From positions 1 to 48,541 of the forward strand of contig NZ_SCMX01000050.1 of the NCBI RefSeq assembly GCF_005503625.1: 48,541 bases of DNA, read 5' to 3'. Positions 8,101 to 16,591 of the stretch are shown one piece after another. The notes beneath the pieces were generated by a model. That model worked only from the letters and a program-made list of their open reading frames with translations, searched no databases and was not told the DNA's origin. The stretch comes from Cupriavidus sp. 2SB. Its GTDB lineage: Bacteria; Pseudomonadota; Gammaproteobacteria; Burkholderiales; Burkholderiaceae. A program made the position numbers and the translations under genes. The stretch's first letter is position 1; each line of letters starts with the position of its first letter.

Positions 8101-8144
8101 CCAACCAGAGGCATAATGCAAGCCAATTTTCAGTTCAGCCCCAA

Positions 8145-8576
8145 ATGACCCAATGCCCCCTCACCATCCCATTCCTCGCCGATATGGGCGTCCTCTGTAA
8201 CTACATGGAGGATGGCCGCAGCGAGATCGAACTCGAGGTGCAGCAACGGCACCAGAACAGCTGGGACATGGCCCACGGCGGCGTGCTCATGACGCTGCTG
8301 GATGTCGCCATGGCCATTGCTGGCCGCTCGTCCGATCCGGATGGACGCGGCGTGGTCACCATCGAAATGAAAACGAGCTTTATGGCGCCGGGACGCGGCA
8401 AGATGACCGCGCGCGGGCAAGTCGTGCATCGCACTTCGACGATGGTGTTCTGCGAAGGCGAGATTGTCGATGCCGATGGAAAGATCGTTTCCAAGGCATC
8501 CGGTACGTTCAAGTTCATCAAGCGTATGCCGCCCAAACGCGAGAGCGGGGCGGCCGATTCGGGCGCGGACGGTTGA
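8145..8576 (+). CDS. PaaI-type hotdog-fold acyl-CoA thioesterase
   Basis: A 143-residue single hotdog domain. The segment MAHGGVLMTLLDVAMA, followed by a strand containing TIEMKTSFMAPG, is characteristic of PaaI/YbdB-type acyl-CoA thioesterases, which hydrolyse acyl-CoA and release CoA. The frame runs open further upstream through the repeat, but homology begins at MTQCPLTIPF, so I place the start at the ATG at 8145. No strong ribosome binding site precedes it; instead a 10-codon open frame (8116-8148) ends in a TGA that overlaps this ATG, which could couple translation. It may relieve CoA sequestration when the pathway stalls. Confidence 0.85.
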   Translation: MTQCPLTIPFLADMGVLCNYMEDGRSEIELEVQQRHQNSWDMAHGGVLMTLLDVAMAIAGRSSDPDGRGVVTIEMKTSFMAPGRGKMTARGQVVHRTSTMVFCEGEIVDADGKIVSKASGTFKFIKRMPPKRESGAADSGADG

Positions 8577-8633
8577 TTCCGGCGCGCCCTGTTCAAACTT
8601 AGACCGACCTCCCACCGAGTGAAGGAAACGAAT

Positions 8634-9647
8634 ATGTCGAACCAAACCTACAAGCGTATCGTCCTGGCCTCGCGCCCCACCGCAGCCGTCACCCCCGACA
8701 ACTTCCGCCTGGAAGACGTGCCCGTGCCCGAACTGGCCGATGGTCAGGTGCTGGTGCGCAACCATTTCCTGTCGCTGGACCCGTATATGCGCGGCCGCAT
8801 GGGTGAAGGCAAGTCCTACGCCGACCCGCAGCCGCTTGATGAAGTGATGATCGGTGGCACCGTGGGTGAAGTCATTGCCAGCAAGAATCCGAAGTGGAAC
8901 GTGGGCGACAAGGTCGTCGGCATGTTCGGTTGGCAGGAGATCGGCGTCACCGATGGCGGTGGCATGCAGAAGGTGGATACCACGCATATTCCGCTGTCGG
9001 CCTATCTCGGTTCGGTCGGTATGCCCGGCGTGACGGCATGGTACGGCCTGAACAAGATCATCGCGCCGAAGGCTGGCGAGACCATCGTGGTCAGCGCCGC
9101 ATCGGGTGCCGTGGGTAGCGTGGTGGGTCAGCTCGCCAAGCTGGCAGGCTGCTATGTGGTGGGTGTGGCCGGCGGCAAGGACAAGTGCGACTACGTGACG
9201 AAGGAGCTGGGCTTCGATGCCTGCATCGACTACAAGGCCGCCAAGGATGCCAAGGAACTGTACGGCATGCTCAAGGCGGTGACGCCGAAGGGTGTGGATG
9301 GCTACTTCGAGAACGTCGGCGGCGACATCCTCGATGTGGTGCTGGCTCGCCTGAACCCGTTCGCACGCATCGCGGTATGCGGCCTGATCGCTGGCTATGA
9401 CGGCCAGGACATGCCGATCCGCAACCCGCGCGCCATTCTGGTCTCGCGCTGCAAGATCGAAGGCTTCATCGTGTCCGAGCACATGGAAGTGTGGCCGCAG
9501 GCGCTGAAGGAACTGGGCGGCTATGTGGCCCAAGGCAAGATCAAATTCCGCGAGAGCGTGGCCGAAGGGCTGGCCAGTGCGCCGGAAGCCTTTATCGGCC
9601 TGCTCAAGGGCAAGAACTTCGGCAAGCAGCTTGTGAAACTGTCGTAA
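8634..9647 (+). CDS. NADP-dependent medium-chain reductase (leukotriene B4 dehydrogenase / CurA-like)
   Basis: A 337-residue zinc-independent medium-chain oxidoreductase. The N-terminal domain carries LSLDPYMRGRM, typical of the leukotriene B4 12-hydroxydehydrogenase/CurA branch, and the nucleotide-binding domain has SAASGAVGSVVGQLAK. The ATG at 8634 is preceded by AAGGAAACGAAT; the GTG at 8619 lies upstream of this and is less likely. Members reduce the double bond of enones and enals with NADPH. In this operon it could saturate an unsaturated intermediate or detoxify an aldehyde or enone side product; that is inference. Confidence 0.88.
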   Translation: MSNQTYKRIVLASRPTAAVTPDNFRLEDVPVPELADGQVLVRNHFLSLDPYMRGRMGEGKSYADPQPLDEVMIGGTVGEVIASKNPKWNVGDKVVGMFGWQEIGVTDGGGMQKVDTTHIPLSAYLGSVGMPGVTAWYGLNKIIAPKAGETIVVSAASGAVGSVVGQLAKLAGCYVVGVAGGKDKCDYVTKELGFDACIDYKAAKDAKELYGMLKAVTPKGVDGYFENVGGDILDVVLARLNPFARIAVCGLIAGYDGQDMPIRNPRAILVSRCKIEGFIVSEHMEVWPQALKELGGYVAQGKIKFRESVAEGLASAPEAFIGLLKGKNFGKQLVKLS

Positions 9648-9719
9648 ATCGCAAAGCCACAAAGCCATCCGGGAAAGACGCCTCGCAAAGGGGCGCACCC
9701 CACTCACAGGAGACAGCCC

Positions 9720-10562
9720 ATGAACGCACCGCAAGCGCCCGCAGACCGTGACGAGATCGCGTCCGGTCTGTCCGAAGAGGTCAAGGCCCGTTATCGCATG
9801 CTGCCACGCCCGCCCAGGTTCGAGACGGCGGCGGAAGAGCGGCTGCATCGCAAGCAGCGGCTGGCGGCGTCGTTCCGGCTGTTCTCCAAGTTTGGTTTCG
9901 ACGAAGGGGTGGCCGGTCATATCACGGCTCGCGACCCCGAGTTCACGGATACCTTCTGGGTCAATCCGTTCGGTGTGCATTTCAGTCAGGTCAATGTTTC
10001 GAACCTGATTCGCTGCGATCACCACGGCAATGTGGTGGAGGGCGACTACCCCGTTAACGCAGCGGCCTTCGCGATTCATTCGCGCATCCATCAGACACGC
10101 GAAGATGCCGTGGCGGCGGCGCACTCCCACAGCACCTATGGGCGGGCATGGTCCACGCTCGGTCGCAAGCTCGACCCGCTGACGCAGGATGTCTGCGCGT
10201 TCTACGACGACCACGCGCTCTATGACGATTTCGGCGGCGTGGTGGTGGAACTGGACGAAGGCCAGCGCATTGCGAACGCCCTTGGTTCCAACAAGGCAGC
10301 CATCCTGCAGAACCATGGCCTGCTGACAGTGGGCAAGACAGTGGACGAAGCCGCTTGGTGGTTCATCACGATGGAGCGCTCCTGCCAGGTGCAGATCCTG
10401 GCCGAATCGGCTGCTGCACGCACTGGTCAGGCGCCGAAGACGATCAGTGACGCAGCGGCGCGCCAGTCGTATTCCATCGTCGGCACAGCGCAGGCCGGAT
10501 GGTTCCAGTTCCAGCCGTTATACGCACGTATTGTTAAGGAACAGCCGGATTTGCTCGATTAA
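9720..10562 (+). CDS. class II aldolase/adducin-domain protein
   Basis: A 280-residue protein with a class II aldolase/adducin head domain. The metal-binding region AAAHSHSTYGRAWS (near residue 138) and the second histidine region ILQNHGLLTVGKT (near 200) are both present, so it could bind a divalent metal. Proteins of this type occur beside fatty-acid and aromatic degradation genes and mostly lack an assigned reaction. The ATG at 9720 follows AGGAG with good spacing, 72 bp after the reductase gene. It is distinct from otnC at 20446, which is a shorter member of the same superfamily. Confidence 0.85.
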   Translation: MNAPQAPADRDEIASGLSEEVKARYRMLPRPPRFETAAEERLHRKQRLAASFRLFSKFGFDEGVAGHITARDPEFTDTFWVNPFGVHFSQVNVSNLIRCDHHGNVVEGDYPVNAAAFAIHSRIHQTREDAVAAAHSHSTYGRAWSTLGRKLDPLTQDVCAFYDDHALYDDFGGVVVELDEGQRIANALGSNKAAILQNHGLLTVGKTVDEAAWWFITMERSCQVQILAESAAARTGQAPKTISDAAARQSYSIVGTAQAGWFQFQPLYARIVKEQPDLLD

Positions 10563-10602
10563 CAGGGGTAGACCCTTTTAATCACTCCCTGGAGAGGAAT
10601 GG

Positions 10603-11538
10603 ATGCCTGACATCATCCTGCATCAATACGCAACTTCGCCGTTTTCCGAGAAAGTCCGCCTGGTGCTGGGCGCCAAGGGCTTGTCATGGTGCGCGGTGGA
10701 GATTCCGCCGATCATGCCCAAGCCCGACGTGACGGCGCTGACTGGCGGTTATCGGCGTACCCCGGTCATGCAGATCGGGGCAGACATCTACTGCGATACC
10801 GCACTGATTTGCGATGTGCTCGACCGGTTGGCGCCCCAGCCGCCGCTGTATCCGGCCTTCCAGGCCGCGCAGGCGCGCATGACGGCAGCGTGGATCGACA
10901 GCGCGCTGTTCACGGCATCGGTCACGTACACGATGCAACCGGCTGGCGTGCAGGTGATGCTGGCCCACTTGAGCCCCGGGCAGATCCAGGCGTTCATGGC
11001 CGACCGCAAGGCGATGCGTGGCGACACCAATGCGCTGCGCATGCCGCTGCCCGAAGCCGCTGCGATGCTCCACGAGACCTTTGCCCGGCTGCAGACCCAG
11101 TTTGCGGCTGGCGTGCAGCACGTGGCTGGCCCGGAGTTGTCGATTGCGGATTTCTCGCTGTTCCACTGCATCTGGTTTATCCGGCGGGCTACGCCGCTGG
11201 CGGCAGTGCTCGATGGCTATCCGCTGGTCAAGACGTGGTTCACGCGGATGCAGGCATACGGACACGGCAAGCTGCGCGTGATTCCGTCCGAATCCGCGCT
11301 GGCCGATGCGTATGACCACGATCCACTGCCGCATGACACGACGATCCTGCCCGGCAGCGGCTTCTCCGCAGGCGACGCCGTGACCGTGACGCCCACCGAC
11401 TACGCGAAGGACCCCGTCGCTGGCGTGCTGCTGACGCTGACGGAACACGTGGTGACGATCCGCCGCCAGGATTCCCGGGCCGGGGCGGTGAATGTTCATT
11501 TTCCTAGGCAGGGGTATTGGGTGCAGGCGGCAGTCTGA
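10603..11538 (+). CDS. glutathione S-transferase family protein with C-terminal extension
   Basis: Residues 1-80 form a thioredoxin-like GST domain (HQYATSPFSEKVRLVLGAKGL, then RRTPVMQIG and the DTALI segment that normally contacts glutathione). Residues 90-215 form the helical GST C-terminal domain. A further stretch of about 80 residues, rich in short strands (DAVTVTPTDY, LTEHVVTIRRQ), follows the GST fold; ordinary GSTs end near 210-220. At 311 residues the protein is therefore extended. The ATG at 10603 follows GGAGAGG. It may conjugate or reduce an electrophilic intermediate, in keeping with the downstream epoxide-hydrolase-like gene, but no substrate is established. Confidence 0.82.
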   Translation: MPDIILHQYATSPFSEKVRLVLGAKGLSWCAVEIPPIMPKPDVTALTGGYRRTPVMQIGADIYCDTALICDVLDRLAPQPPLYPAFQAAQARMTAAWIDSALFTASVTYTMQPAGVQVMLAHLSPGQIQAFMADRKAMRGDTNALRMPLPEAAAMLHETFARLQTQFAAGVQHVAGPELSIADFSLFHCIWFIRRATPLAAVLDGYPLVKTWFTRMQAYGHGKLRVIPSESALADAYDHDPLPHDTTILPGSGFSAGDAVTVTPTDYAKDPVAGVLLTLTEHVVTIRRQDSRAGAVNVHFPRQGYWVQAAV

Positions 11539-11562
11539 GCATCACCGACCCCGTTGGTTTTT

Positions 11563-11680
11563 CCCTCTCCCTATGGGAGAGGGGCAGGGGAGAGGGCAAG
11601 CGGTTCAAATTCCGATAAGTCGGCAAGCAGAGCCGCTGGCCCTCTCCCCCAACCCCTCTCCCGCGCGCGGGAGAGGGGAG
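11563..11680. repeat. intergenic nested palindrome, copy C (two hairpins)
   Basis: Two complementary halves, each with its own GGGAGAGGGG-type palindrome, around a core with TCGGCAAGCAG at 11620-11630 on the plus strand. It lies between the GST gene and the second SDR gene of the operon. Confidence 0.85.
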
Positions 11681-11718
11681 CAAACAAACACAAAACAAAA
11701 CACATCGACGGAGACACC

Positions 11719-12621
11719 ATGAACCAGTTCGAAGGCAAGGTTGCAGTGATCACCGGTGGAGCATCGGGGTTTGGCAAGGAGTTCGCGAAGATCGGTGCGC
11801 AACGTGGCATGAAGCTTGTGCTGGCCGATGTTCAGGAAGACGCGCTCGATTCCACCGTGGCCGAGTTCAAGGCCCAGGGCGCGCAGGTGATCGGACTGCG
11901 TGCTGATGTGTCGAAGGCTGCCGAGGTGCAAGCGTTGGCCGATGCGGCGATGACAGCCTTTGGCGAGGTCAACCTCGTTTTCAACAATGCTGGCGTCGGT
12001 GCGGGCGGACTGGTCTGGGAGAACACCGAGAAAGATTGGGAGTGGGTGCTCGGCGTGAACCTGTATGGCGTGGTGCACGGCGTGCGGATTTTCACGCCGT
12101 TGATGCTGGAGGCCGCGAAGAAGGACCCCTCGTTCCAGGGCCATATCGTCAACACGGCATCGATGGCCGGACTGCTGAACCCGCCAGCGATGGGCGTCTA
12201 CAACGTGTCGAAGCATGCCGTGGTGGCGCTGACGGAAACGCTTTATCAAGACCTGAGCCTGGTCACCGAACAGGTGCGCTGCTCGGTGCTGTGCCCGTAC
12301 TTCGTGCCGACCGGCATCAGCCAGTCGCACCGCAATCGTCCCGCGGGGCTTGCCAACGACGCACCGCCCACGCGTTCGCAGATGGTGTCGCAAGCGCTGT
12401 CGGACAAGGCAGTGGGTTCGGGCAAGGTCTCCGCGGCCGATGTGGCGCAGCTCACGTTCGACGCCATCCGCAACGAAAGCTTCTATATTTATTCCCACCC
12501 GCAGGCCCTTGCCACGGTTCGCCAGCGCATGGAGGACATCGTCAACCAGCGCAATCCGGGCGATCCGTTCGGTGACAAGTCAGAAGTTCGCGCCAGCCTG
12601 GTTGCCGCGCTGCGCGGCTGA
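11719..12621 (+). CDS. SDR-family oxidoreductase
   Basis: A 300-residue short-chain dehydrogenase. TGGASGFG is at 12-19, NNAGVGAGG near 90, and the catalytic Ser148, Tyr161 and Lys165 are in place. The C-terminal part (about 210-300) is longer than in minimal SDRs and carries an acidic and basic tail ending in VAALRG. The start at the ATG 11719 is fixed by the conserved N-terminus MNQFEGKVAVITGG and a GACGGAGAC ribosome binding site; the frame is open further upstream through repeat copy C, but that is not coding. Substrate unknown. Confidence 0.9.
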   Translation: MNQFEGKVAVITGGASGFGKEFAKIGAQRGMKLVLADVQEDALDSTVAEFKAQGAQVIGLRADVSKAAEVQALADAAMTAFGEVNLVFNNAGVGAGGLVWENTEKDWEWVLGVNLYGVVHGVRIFTPLMLEAAKKDPSFQGHIVNTASMAGLLNPPAMGVYNVSKHAVVALTETLYQDLSLVTEQVRCSVLCPYFVPTGISQSHRNRPAGLANDAPPTRSQMVSQALSDKAVGSGKVSAADVAQLTFDAIRNESFYIYSHPQALATVRQRMEDIVNQRNPGDPFGDKSEVRASLVAALRG

Positions 12622-12660
12622 CCTGGTCACGTTCTTGCATAGCCTTTCGGGAGATCCGCG

Positions 12661-13608
12661 ATGACGGAAGCGAAGAGGGAGACCATGATGACCGCGCCTG
12701 CCGTGATTCATCACCTGCAGTTCGCCAACCTGCCCAATGGCACGCGGCTGCATTACGGTAGCGCAGGCGAGCCGGGCAAGCCGCTGATCCTGTTCGTGCA
12801 TGGTTTTCCCGAATTCTGGTACGCCTGGGAGCGCCAGCTTGCCGAGTTCGGTCAGACACATTTTGCGGTGGCGCCTGACCTGCGCGGCTTCAACCTGTCG
12901 AGCAAGCCGGCCGAGCCTGAGGCCTATCGGCCCAAGCTGCTCGTCGAAGACCTCGTGCAGTTCATCCGCGTGCTGGGTTACGAGACATGCGTAATCGTGG
13001 CGCATGACTGGGGCGGCGCGGTGTGCTGGAATCTTGCGGCGCAGCATCCCGAGCTGATCGAGCGCTTCGTCATCATCAATTCGCCACATCCGTATCTGTT
13101 CGCGCGCGCGTTGTCGGCTGATCCGGCGCAGCAGCAGGCATCGGCCTATATGAACTGGCTGCGCAAGCCCGGTTCAGAGCAGGCGCTGGCCGCCAACGAG
13201 TTTGCATTGCTGGAGAAAATGCTGACTGGCGAGGCTGGCGCGCTGCCCGCGTGGTTCTCGGGCGATACGCGCGTGCGCTATCACGGGGCGTGGTCCGAAC
13301 CCGGCGACAACGGCTCGCATTCGCTGACCGGCGGAGTGAACTATTACCGCGCCACGCCGATGCATCCGCCCGCCAAGGGCGAGACCGCGCCCGATATCTC
13401 GCGGCTGGACCCGGCCATGTTCGTCGTCCGGGTGCCAACGCTGGTGATCTGGGGCGAGAACGACCGCGCGCTGCCGAAGACGCTGGTGGATGGTCTGGAC
13501 GCGTTCGTGCCCGACATGCGGCTCGAACGCATTCCCGAAGGCACGCACTGGGTCATCCATGAGCAGCCCGAGCGGATCAACCTGCTGATCCGCAGCGCGC
13601 TGCCCTGA
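12661..13608 (+). CDS. alpha/beta hydrolase, epoxide hydrolase / dehalogenase type
   Basis: A 315-residue alpha/beta hydrolase. HGFPEFW at 47-53 supplies the oxyanion region, Asp116 in AHDWGGAVCW is the nucleophile, Asp268 in WGENDRAL the acid, and His296 in EGTHWVIHEQPE the base. An aspartate rather than serine nucleophile, together with the HGFPEFW motif, points to epoxide hydrolases or haloalkane/haloacetate dehalogenases. The ATG at 12661 follows GGGAG; a second ATG pair at 12688-12693 is possible. It is the last plus-strand gene of the long operon. With a GST and an enone reductase nearby, a role in removing reactive intermediates is plausible but not shown. Confidence 0.88.
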   Translation: MTEAKRETMMTAPAVIHHLQFANLPNGTRLHYGSAGEPGKPLILFVHGFPEFWYAWERQLAEFGQTHFAVAPDLRGFNLSSKPAEPEAYRPKLLVEDLVQFIRVLGYETCVIVAHDWGGAVCWNLAAQHPELIERFVIINSPHPYLFARALSADPAQQQASAYMNWLRKPGSEQALAANEFALLEKMLTGEAGALPAWFSGDTRVRYHGAWSEPGDNGSHSLTGGVNYYRATPMHPPAKGETAPDISRLDPAMFVVRVPTLVIWGENDRALPKTLVDGLDAFVPDMRLERIPEGTHWVIHEQPERINLLIRSALP

Positions 13609-13622
13609 ACGAAGACTTCCGT

Positions 13623-13646
13623 TCTACCGCAGCCGATCGCGGTAGA
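13623..13646. terminator. convergent-junction hairpin
   Basis: TCTACCGC (13623-13630) pairs with GCGGTAGA (13639-13646). It overlaps the last codons and stop of the minus-strand macro-domain gene and lies 15 nt after the hydrolase stop. There is no good T-run on either side, so terminator function is only likely, not clear. Confidence 0.4.
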
Positions 13647-14145
13647 GCTTGAAGTTCTCGTCGTCGAAGCAGACGAACGTGACCTGTTCGATGGTGGGCG
13701 CCTTGGCCAGTGCCTCCCGGACCGCAGCAATGGCGATGTCCACGGCCCGCTCGCGCGGGAATCCATAGACACCGGTGCTGATGTTCGGGAAGGCCACCGT
13801 GCGCAGGTTGTGTTCGGCGGCCAGCCGGATGCTGCTCCGGTAGGCACTCGCCAGTTGTGCATCCTCGTTCTGTCCGCCCCCGTGCCACACCGGACCCACG
13901 GCATGAATGACATAGGGTGCCGGCAACAGGCCACCCGTGGTGATCACCGCCTCCCCGGTGGGACATCCGCCTTGCTTGTCGCGCAGCGCACGGCACGCCG
14001 CCATGATCGACGGGCCGCCCGCACCATGGATCGCGCCGTCCACACCGCCTCCGCCCAGCAAGCCATTGTTGGCCGCGTTGACAATGGCATCGACTTCCAT
14101 CCGCGTGATATCGCCGTGCACAACCTGCAAGTGTTCGCCCGTCAT
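13624..14145 (-). CDS. ymdB: O-acetyl-ADP-ribose deacetylase (macro domain, YmdB type)
   Basis: A single macro domain of 173 residues. The ADP-ribose pocket is clear: VVHGDIT near 8-14, VNAANNGLLGGGGVDGAIH at 22-40 and the C-terminal STGVYGFP loop. YmdB-type enzymes hydrolyse O-acetyl-ADP-ribose and can remove ADP-ribose from proteins; the E. coli protein also modulates RNase III. The ATG at 14145 follows AGGAG; the frame extends upstream without homology. It stands alone, divergent from the esterase gene and convergent with the hydrolase. Confidence 0.9.
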   Translation of the reverse strand: MTGEHLQVVHGDITRMEVDAIVNAANNGLLGGGGVDGAIHGAGGPSIMAACRALRDKQGGCPTGEAVITTGGLLPAPYVIHAVGPVWHGGGQNEDAQLASAYRSSIRLAAEHNLRTVAFPNISTGVYGFPRERAVDIAIAAVREALAKAPTIEQVTFVCFDDENFKLYRDRLR

Positions 14146-14292
14146 GGTGTCTCCTGGGTCATGGGATTGTGTTCCAAGCATAGGCGGCAAACGCCGCTTA
14201 TGACATGGCCGATGATCGCGCAAAAGGTGGAGCAACCGGCTCGCCAAGGGTTATTTCGTAATGCTGCGTAGCGGAAACGCTGGCATGATATG

Positions 14293-14324
14293 GAAATCGA
14301 ACGACCGTTCACAAATGGTCGTTC
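14293..14324. promoter_or_regulatory. operator-like inverted repeat upstream of the esterase gene
   Basis: GAACGACC (14299-14306) and GGTCGTTC (14317-14324) are perfect inverted arms. The left half also forms the short palindrome GAACG-AC-CGTTC at 14299-14310, and a third GAACG follows at 14332. Such palindromes are typical of TetR-family operators. The sequence GAAAT-N-GAACGACCGT at 14293-14308 matches the promoter of the beta-oxidation operon at 1499-1514. It lies 83 bp upstream of the esterase start, in the divergent gap with ymdB. Confidence 0.55.
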
Positions 14325-14406
14325 ACATTTTGAACGCCGTACTGGTGCGCCCCCGGTCGGCATTCGGGTCTAACATGCCCGCGTGCCCCGACTTCGATTG
14401 CTTCCG

Positions 14407-15405
14407 ATGTCCGCTCAGCCCTCTCCGTCCGTTCCCGGCTTGCCCGACCAGCCGCTCGACCCGCAAGTTGCGCAGTTGCTGGAATTGGTCGCGCGCGCCA
14501 AACGCCCGGCCATCCATACGATGGAGCCCGCTGACGCGAAGATCGGCTACGAGAAGAGCGCGCTGATTCTGGATATCCCGCCGGCCGCCGTGCATGGCGT
14601 GGAGAATTTCACGATTCCCGCGCGCGACGGCTACGGCATCCCGGTGCGGCTTTATGCGCCGCGCGAAGCCAGTTGGGCCGATCCGCTGCCGCTGCTGGTG
14701 TATTTCCACGGTGGCGGCTTCACGGTCGGCAGCATCAATTCGCACGATCCGCTGTGCCGCATGCTCTGCAACGATGCCGACTGCCTGGTGCTGTCGGTGG
14801 ACTACCGGCTCGGGCCCGACTGGAAGTTTCCGACGGCGGCCCAGGACGCGTTCGACGTCCTCCACTGGGTCTTTGCCGAAGCAGCCAAGCTGGGTGCCGA
14901 TCCGGCGCGCATCGCACTCGGTGGAGATAGCGCGGGTGGCACGCTCGCGGCAGCCTGCGCCATCGAGGCGCGCAACACCGGCCTGGAACCCGTGCTGCAA
15001 CTGCTGATCTATCCCGGCACCAGTGCGAGGCAGGACACCCCATCGAATCGTGCATTGGCCGATGGCTACCTGCTGACGGCGGACATGATCCAGTGGTTTT
15101 TCGGCCAGTACCTCGACCGCGATGAGAGCCGCGACGACTGGCGCTTTGCGCCGCTCGACGGTGGCGGGCAGGGCGCCGATGTGCGTGGCGTGTGTCCGGC
15201 CTGGATCGCCGTGGCCGGCTACGACCCGCTGCACGACGAGGGCGTGGCCTATGCGGCCAAGCTCCAGGCAGCCGGAGTCAAGGCCACGCTGGCCGACTAC
15301 CCGACCATGATTCACGATTTTTTCAAGCTCGGACGTTTCATTCACGCTGTTGCGGGTGCGCATGCCGATGCCGTTGCCGCATTGCGGGAGGCGTTCGACA
15401 GCTAA
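14407..15405 (+). CDS. alpha/beta hydrolase, HSL-family esterase
   Basis: A 332-residue esterase of the hormone-sensitive lipase family (family IV). The oxyanion motif HGGG is at 101-104, the nucleophile Ser175 lies in GGDSAGG, and Asp273 (GYDPLHDEG) and His303 (MIHDFF) complete the triad. There is no signal peptide, so it acts in the cytoplasm on short-chain esters. I prefer the ATG at 14407; a GTG at 14383 would add eight residues. The upstream palindromes suggest control by a TetR-type repressor shared with the beta-oxidation operon. The substrate is unknown. Confidence 0.9.
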   Translation: MSAQPSPSVPGLPDQPLDPQVAQLLELVARAKRPAIHTMEPADAKIGYEKSALILDIPPAAVHGVENFTIPARDGYGIPVRLYAPREASWADPLPLLVYFHGGGFTVGSINSHDPLCRMLCNDADCLVLSVDYRLGPDWKFPTAAQDAFDVLHWVFAEAAKLGADPARIALGGDSAGGTLAAACAIEARNTGLEPVLQLLIYPGTSARQDTPSNRALADGYLLTADMIQWFFGQYLDRDESRDDWRFAPLDGGGQGADVRGVCPAWIAVAGYDPLHDEGVAYAAKLQAAGVKATLADYPTMIHDFFKLGRFIHAVAGAHADAVAALREAFDS

Positions 15406-15538
15406 CGACCACGCAGTCCAGCACAACGCGCCCGACCCCACACAACAACACCGGGGCGAGCCTGCAACTGTTTATCGCTTTATCGGTTTGATCGAAGTCG
15501 CAACAGTGCATTTTTGCAGCAGAAGGAGACAAAGACTC

Positions 15539-16522
15539 ATGCAACGCCGCCAATTCATGGCCCAGATGGGCCTGATCGCCGCCACCGCCGCGATCGCAAC
15601 CGCCGCCGTGCCGGCATACGCCCAGGCGGACAAGTTCCCGACCAAGCCGATCCGCCTCGTGATCGGCTACACCGCGGGCGGTTCCACCGACATTCCGTTC
15701 CGCGTGCTGGCTGAAAACGCCTCGAAGATCCTGGGCCAGCCCGTGATCGTCGAGAACAAGCCCGGCGCTGGTGGCGTGCTGCCCGCCCAGATGATGCAGG
15801 CCACGCCGCCCGACGGCTACACGCTGGCGCAGGTCGCCATGCCTGTCTACCGTCTGCCGTACACGCAAAAGATCAACTGGGACCCGGTCAAGGACCTCAG
15901 CTACGTGATCAACCTGGCTGGCTACTCGTTCGGCCTGGTCGTGCCGGCCGATTCGCCGATCAAGACGATGCAGGATTACATCGCCTACGCCAAGGCCAAC
16001 CCGGGCAAGCTGACGTATGGCTCGCCGGGCTCGATGACCACGCTGCACCTGACCATGGAAGACCTGGCACTGCGCCAGGGCGTGCAGTTCTCGCACATTC
16101 CGTACAAGGGCAACTCGGAATCGATGCAGGCTCTGCTGGGCGGCCACGTGATGTCCGTGGCGGACACCCCGGCCTGGGCGCAGTACGTGGAGACCGGCAA
16201 GCTGCGTCTGCTGTCGACCTGGGGCGACAAGCGCTCGGCGCGTTTCCCGAACGTGCCGACGCTCAAGGAACTGGGCATGGGCATCGTGCAGACTTCGCCG
16301 TTCGGCCTCGTGGCGCCCAAGGGCACCGACCCGGCCATCGTCAAGAAGCTGCATGACGCCTTCAAGCAAGCCATGGAGATGCCGAACTACCGCGAATCGC
16401 TTGCCAAGTTCGATATGGAGCCGTACTACATGAGCACCAGCCAGTACGCCGCGTTTGCCGCGGACACGGTCAAGCGCGAGCGCGCGATCATCGAGAAACT
16501 GGGCCTGGCCAAGCCGCAGTAA
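15539..16522 (+). CDS. Bug-family tripartite tricarboxylate transporter substrate-binding protein
   Basis: A 327-residue periplasmic solute-binding protein of the Bug/TctC family, which is greatly expanded in Burkholderiales. The signal peptide begins MQRRQFMAQMGLIAATAA with a twin-arginine-like RRQFM motif and a probable cleavage after AYA near residue 29. The mature start KPIRLVIGYTAGGSTD and the segments IVENKPGAGG and GSPGSMTTLH are family hallmarks of the carboxylate-binding pocket. AAGGAGA precedes the ATG at 15539; upstream in-frame codons are noncoding. No tctAB membrane genes lie beside it, as is usual for orphan Bug proteins. The ligand is unknown. Confidence 0.92.
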   Translation: MQRRQFMAQMGLIAATAAIATAAVPAYAQADKFPTKPIRLVIGYTAGGSTDIPFRVLAENASKILGQPVIVENKPGAGGVLPAQMMQATPPDGYTLAQVAMPVYRLPYTQKINWDPVKDLSYVINLAGYSFGLVVPADSPIKTMQDYIAYAKANPGKLTYGSPGSMTTLHLTMEDLALRQGVQFSHIPYKGNSESMQALLGGHVMSVADTPAWAQYVETGKLRLLSTWGDKRSARFPNVPTLKELGMGIVQTSPFGLVAPKGTDPAIVKKLHDAFKQAMEMPNYRESLAKFDMEPYYMSTSQYAAFAADTVKRERAIIEKLGLAKPQ

Positions 16523-16534
16523 GCCAAGCCGATC

Positions 16535-16572
16535 ACGGGGCGCTCCTGACGAGAACAGGGCGCCCCGTTTTT
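16535..16572 (+). terminator. rho-independent terminator after the Bug gene
   Basis: ACGGGGCGC (16535-16543) pairs perfectly with GCGCCCCGT (16560-16568) and is followed by a run of five T (16568-16572). It begins 12 nt after the Bug stop codon, and its T-run touches the first possible start codon of the next gene, which favours the later start there. Confidence 0.8.
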
Positions 16573-16591
16573 CATGGGGAGCGCCAAACCG

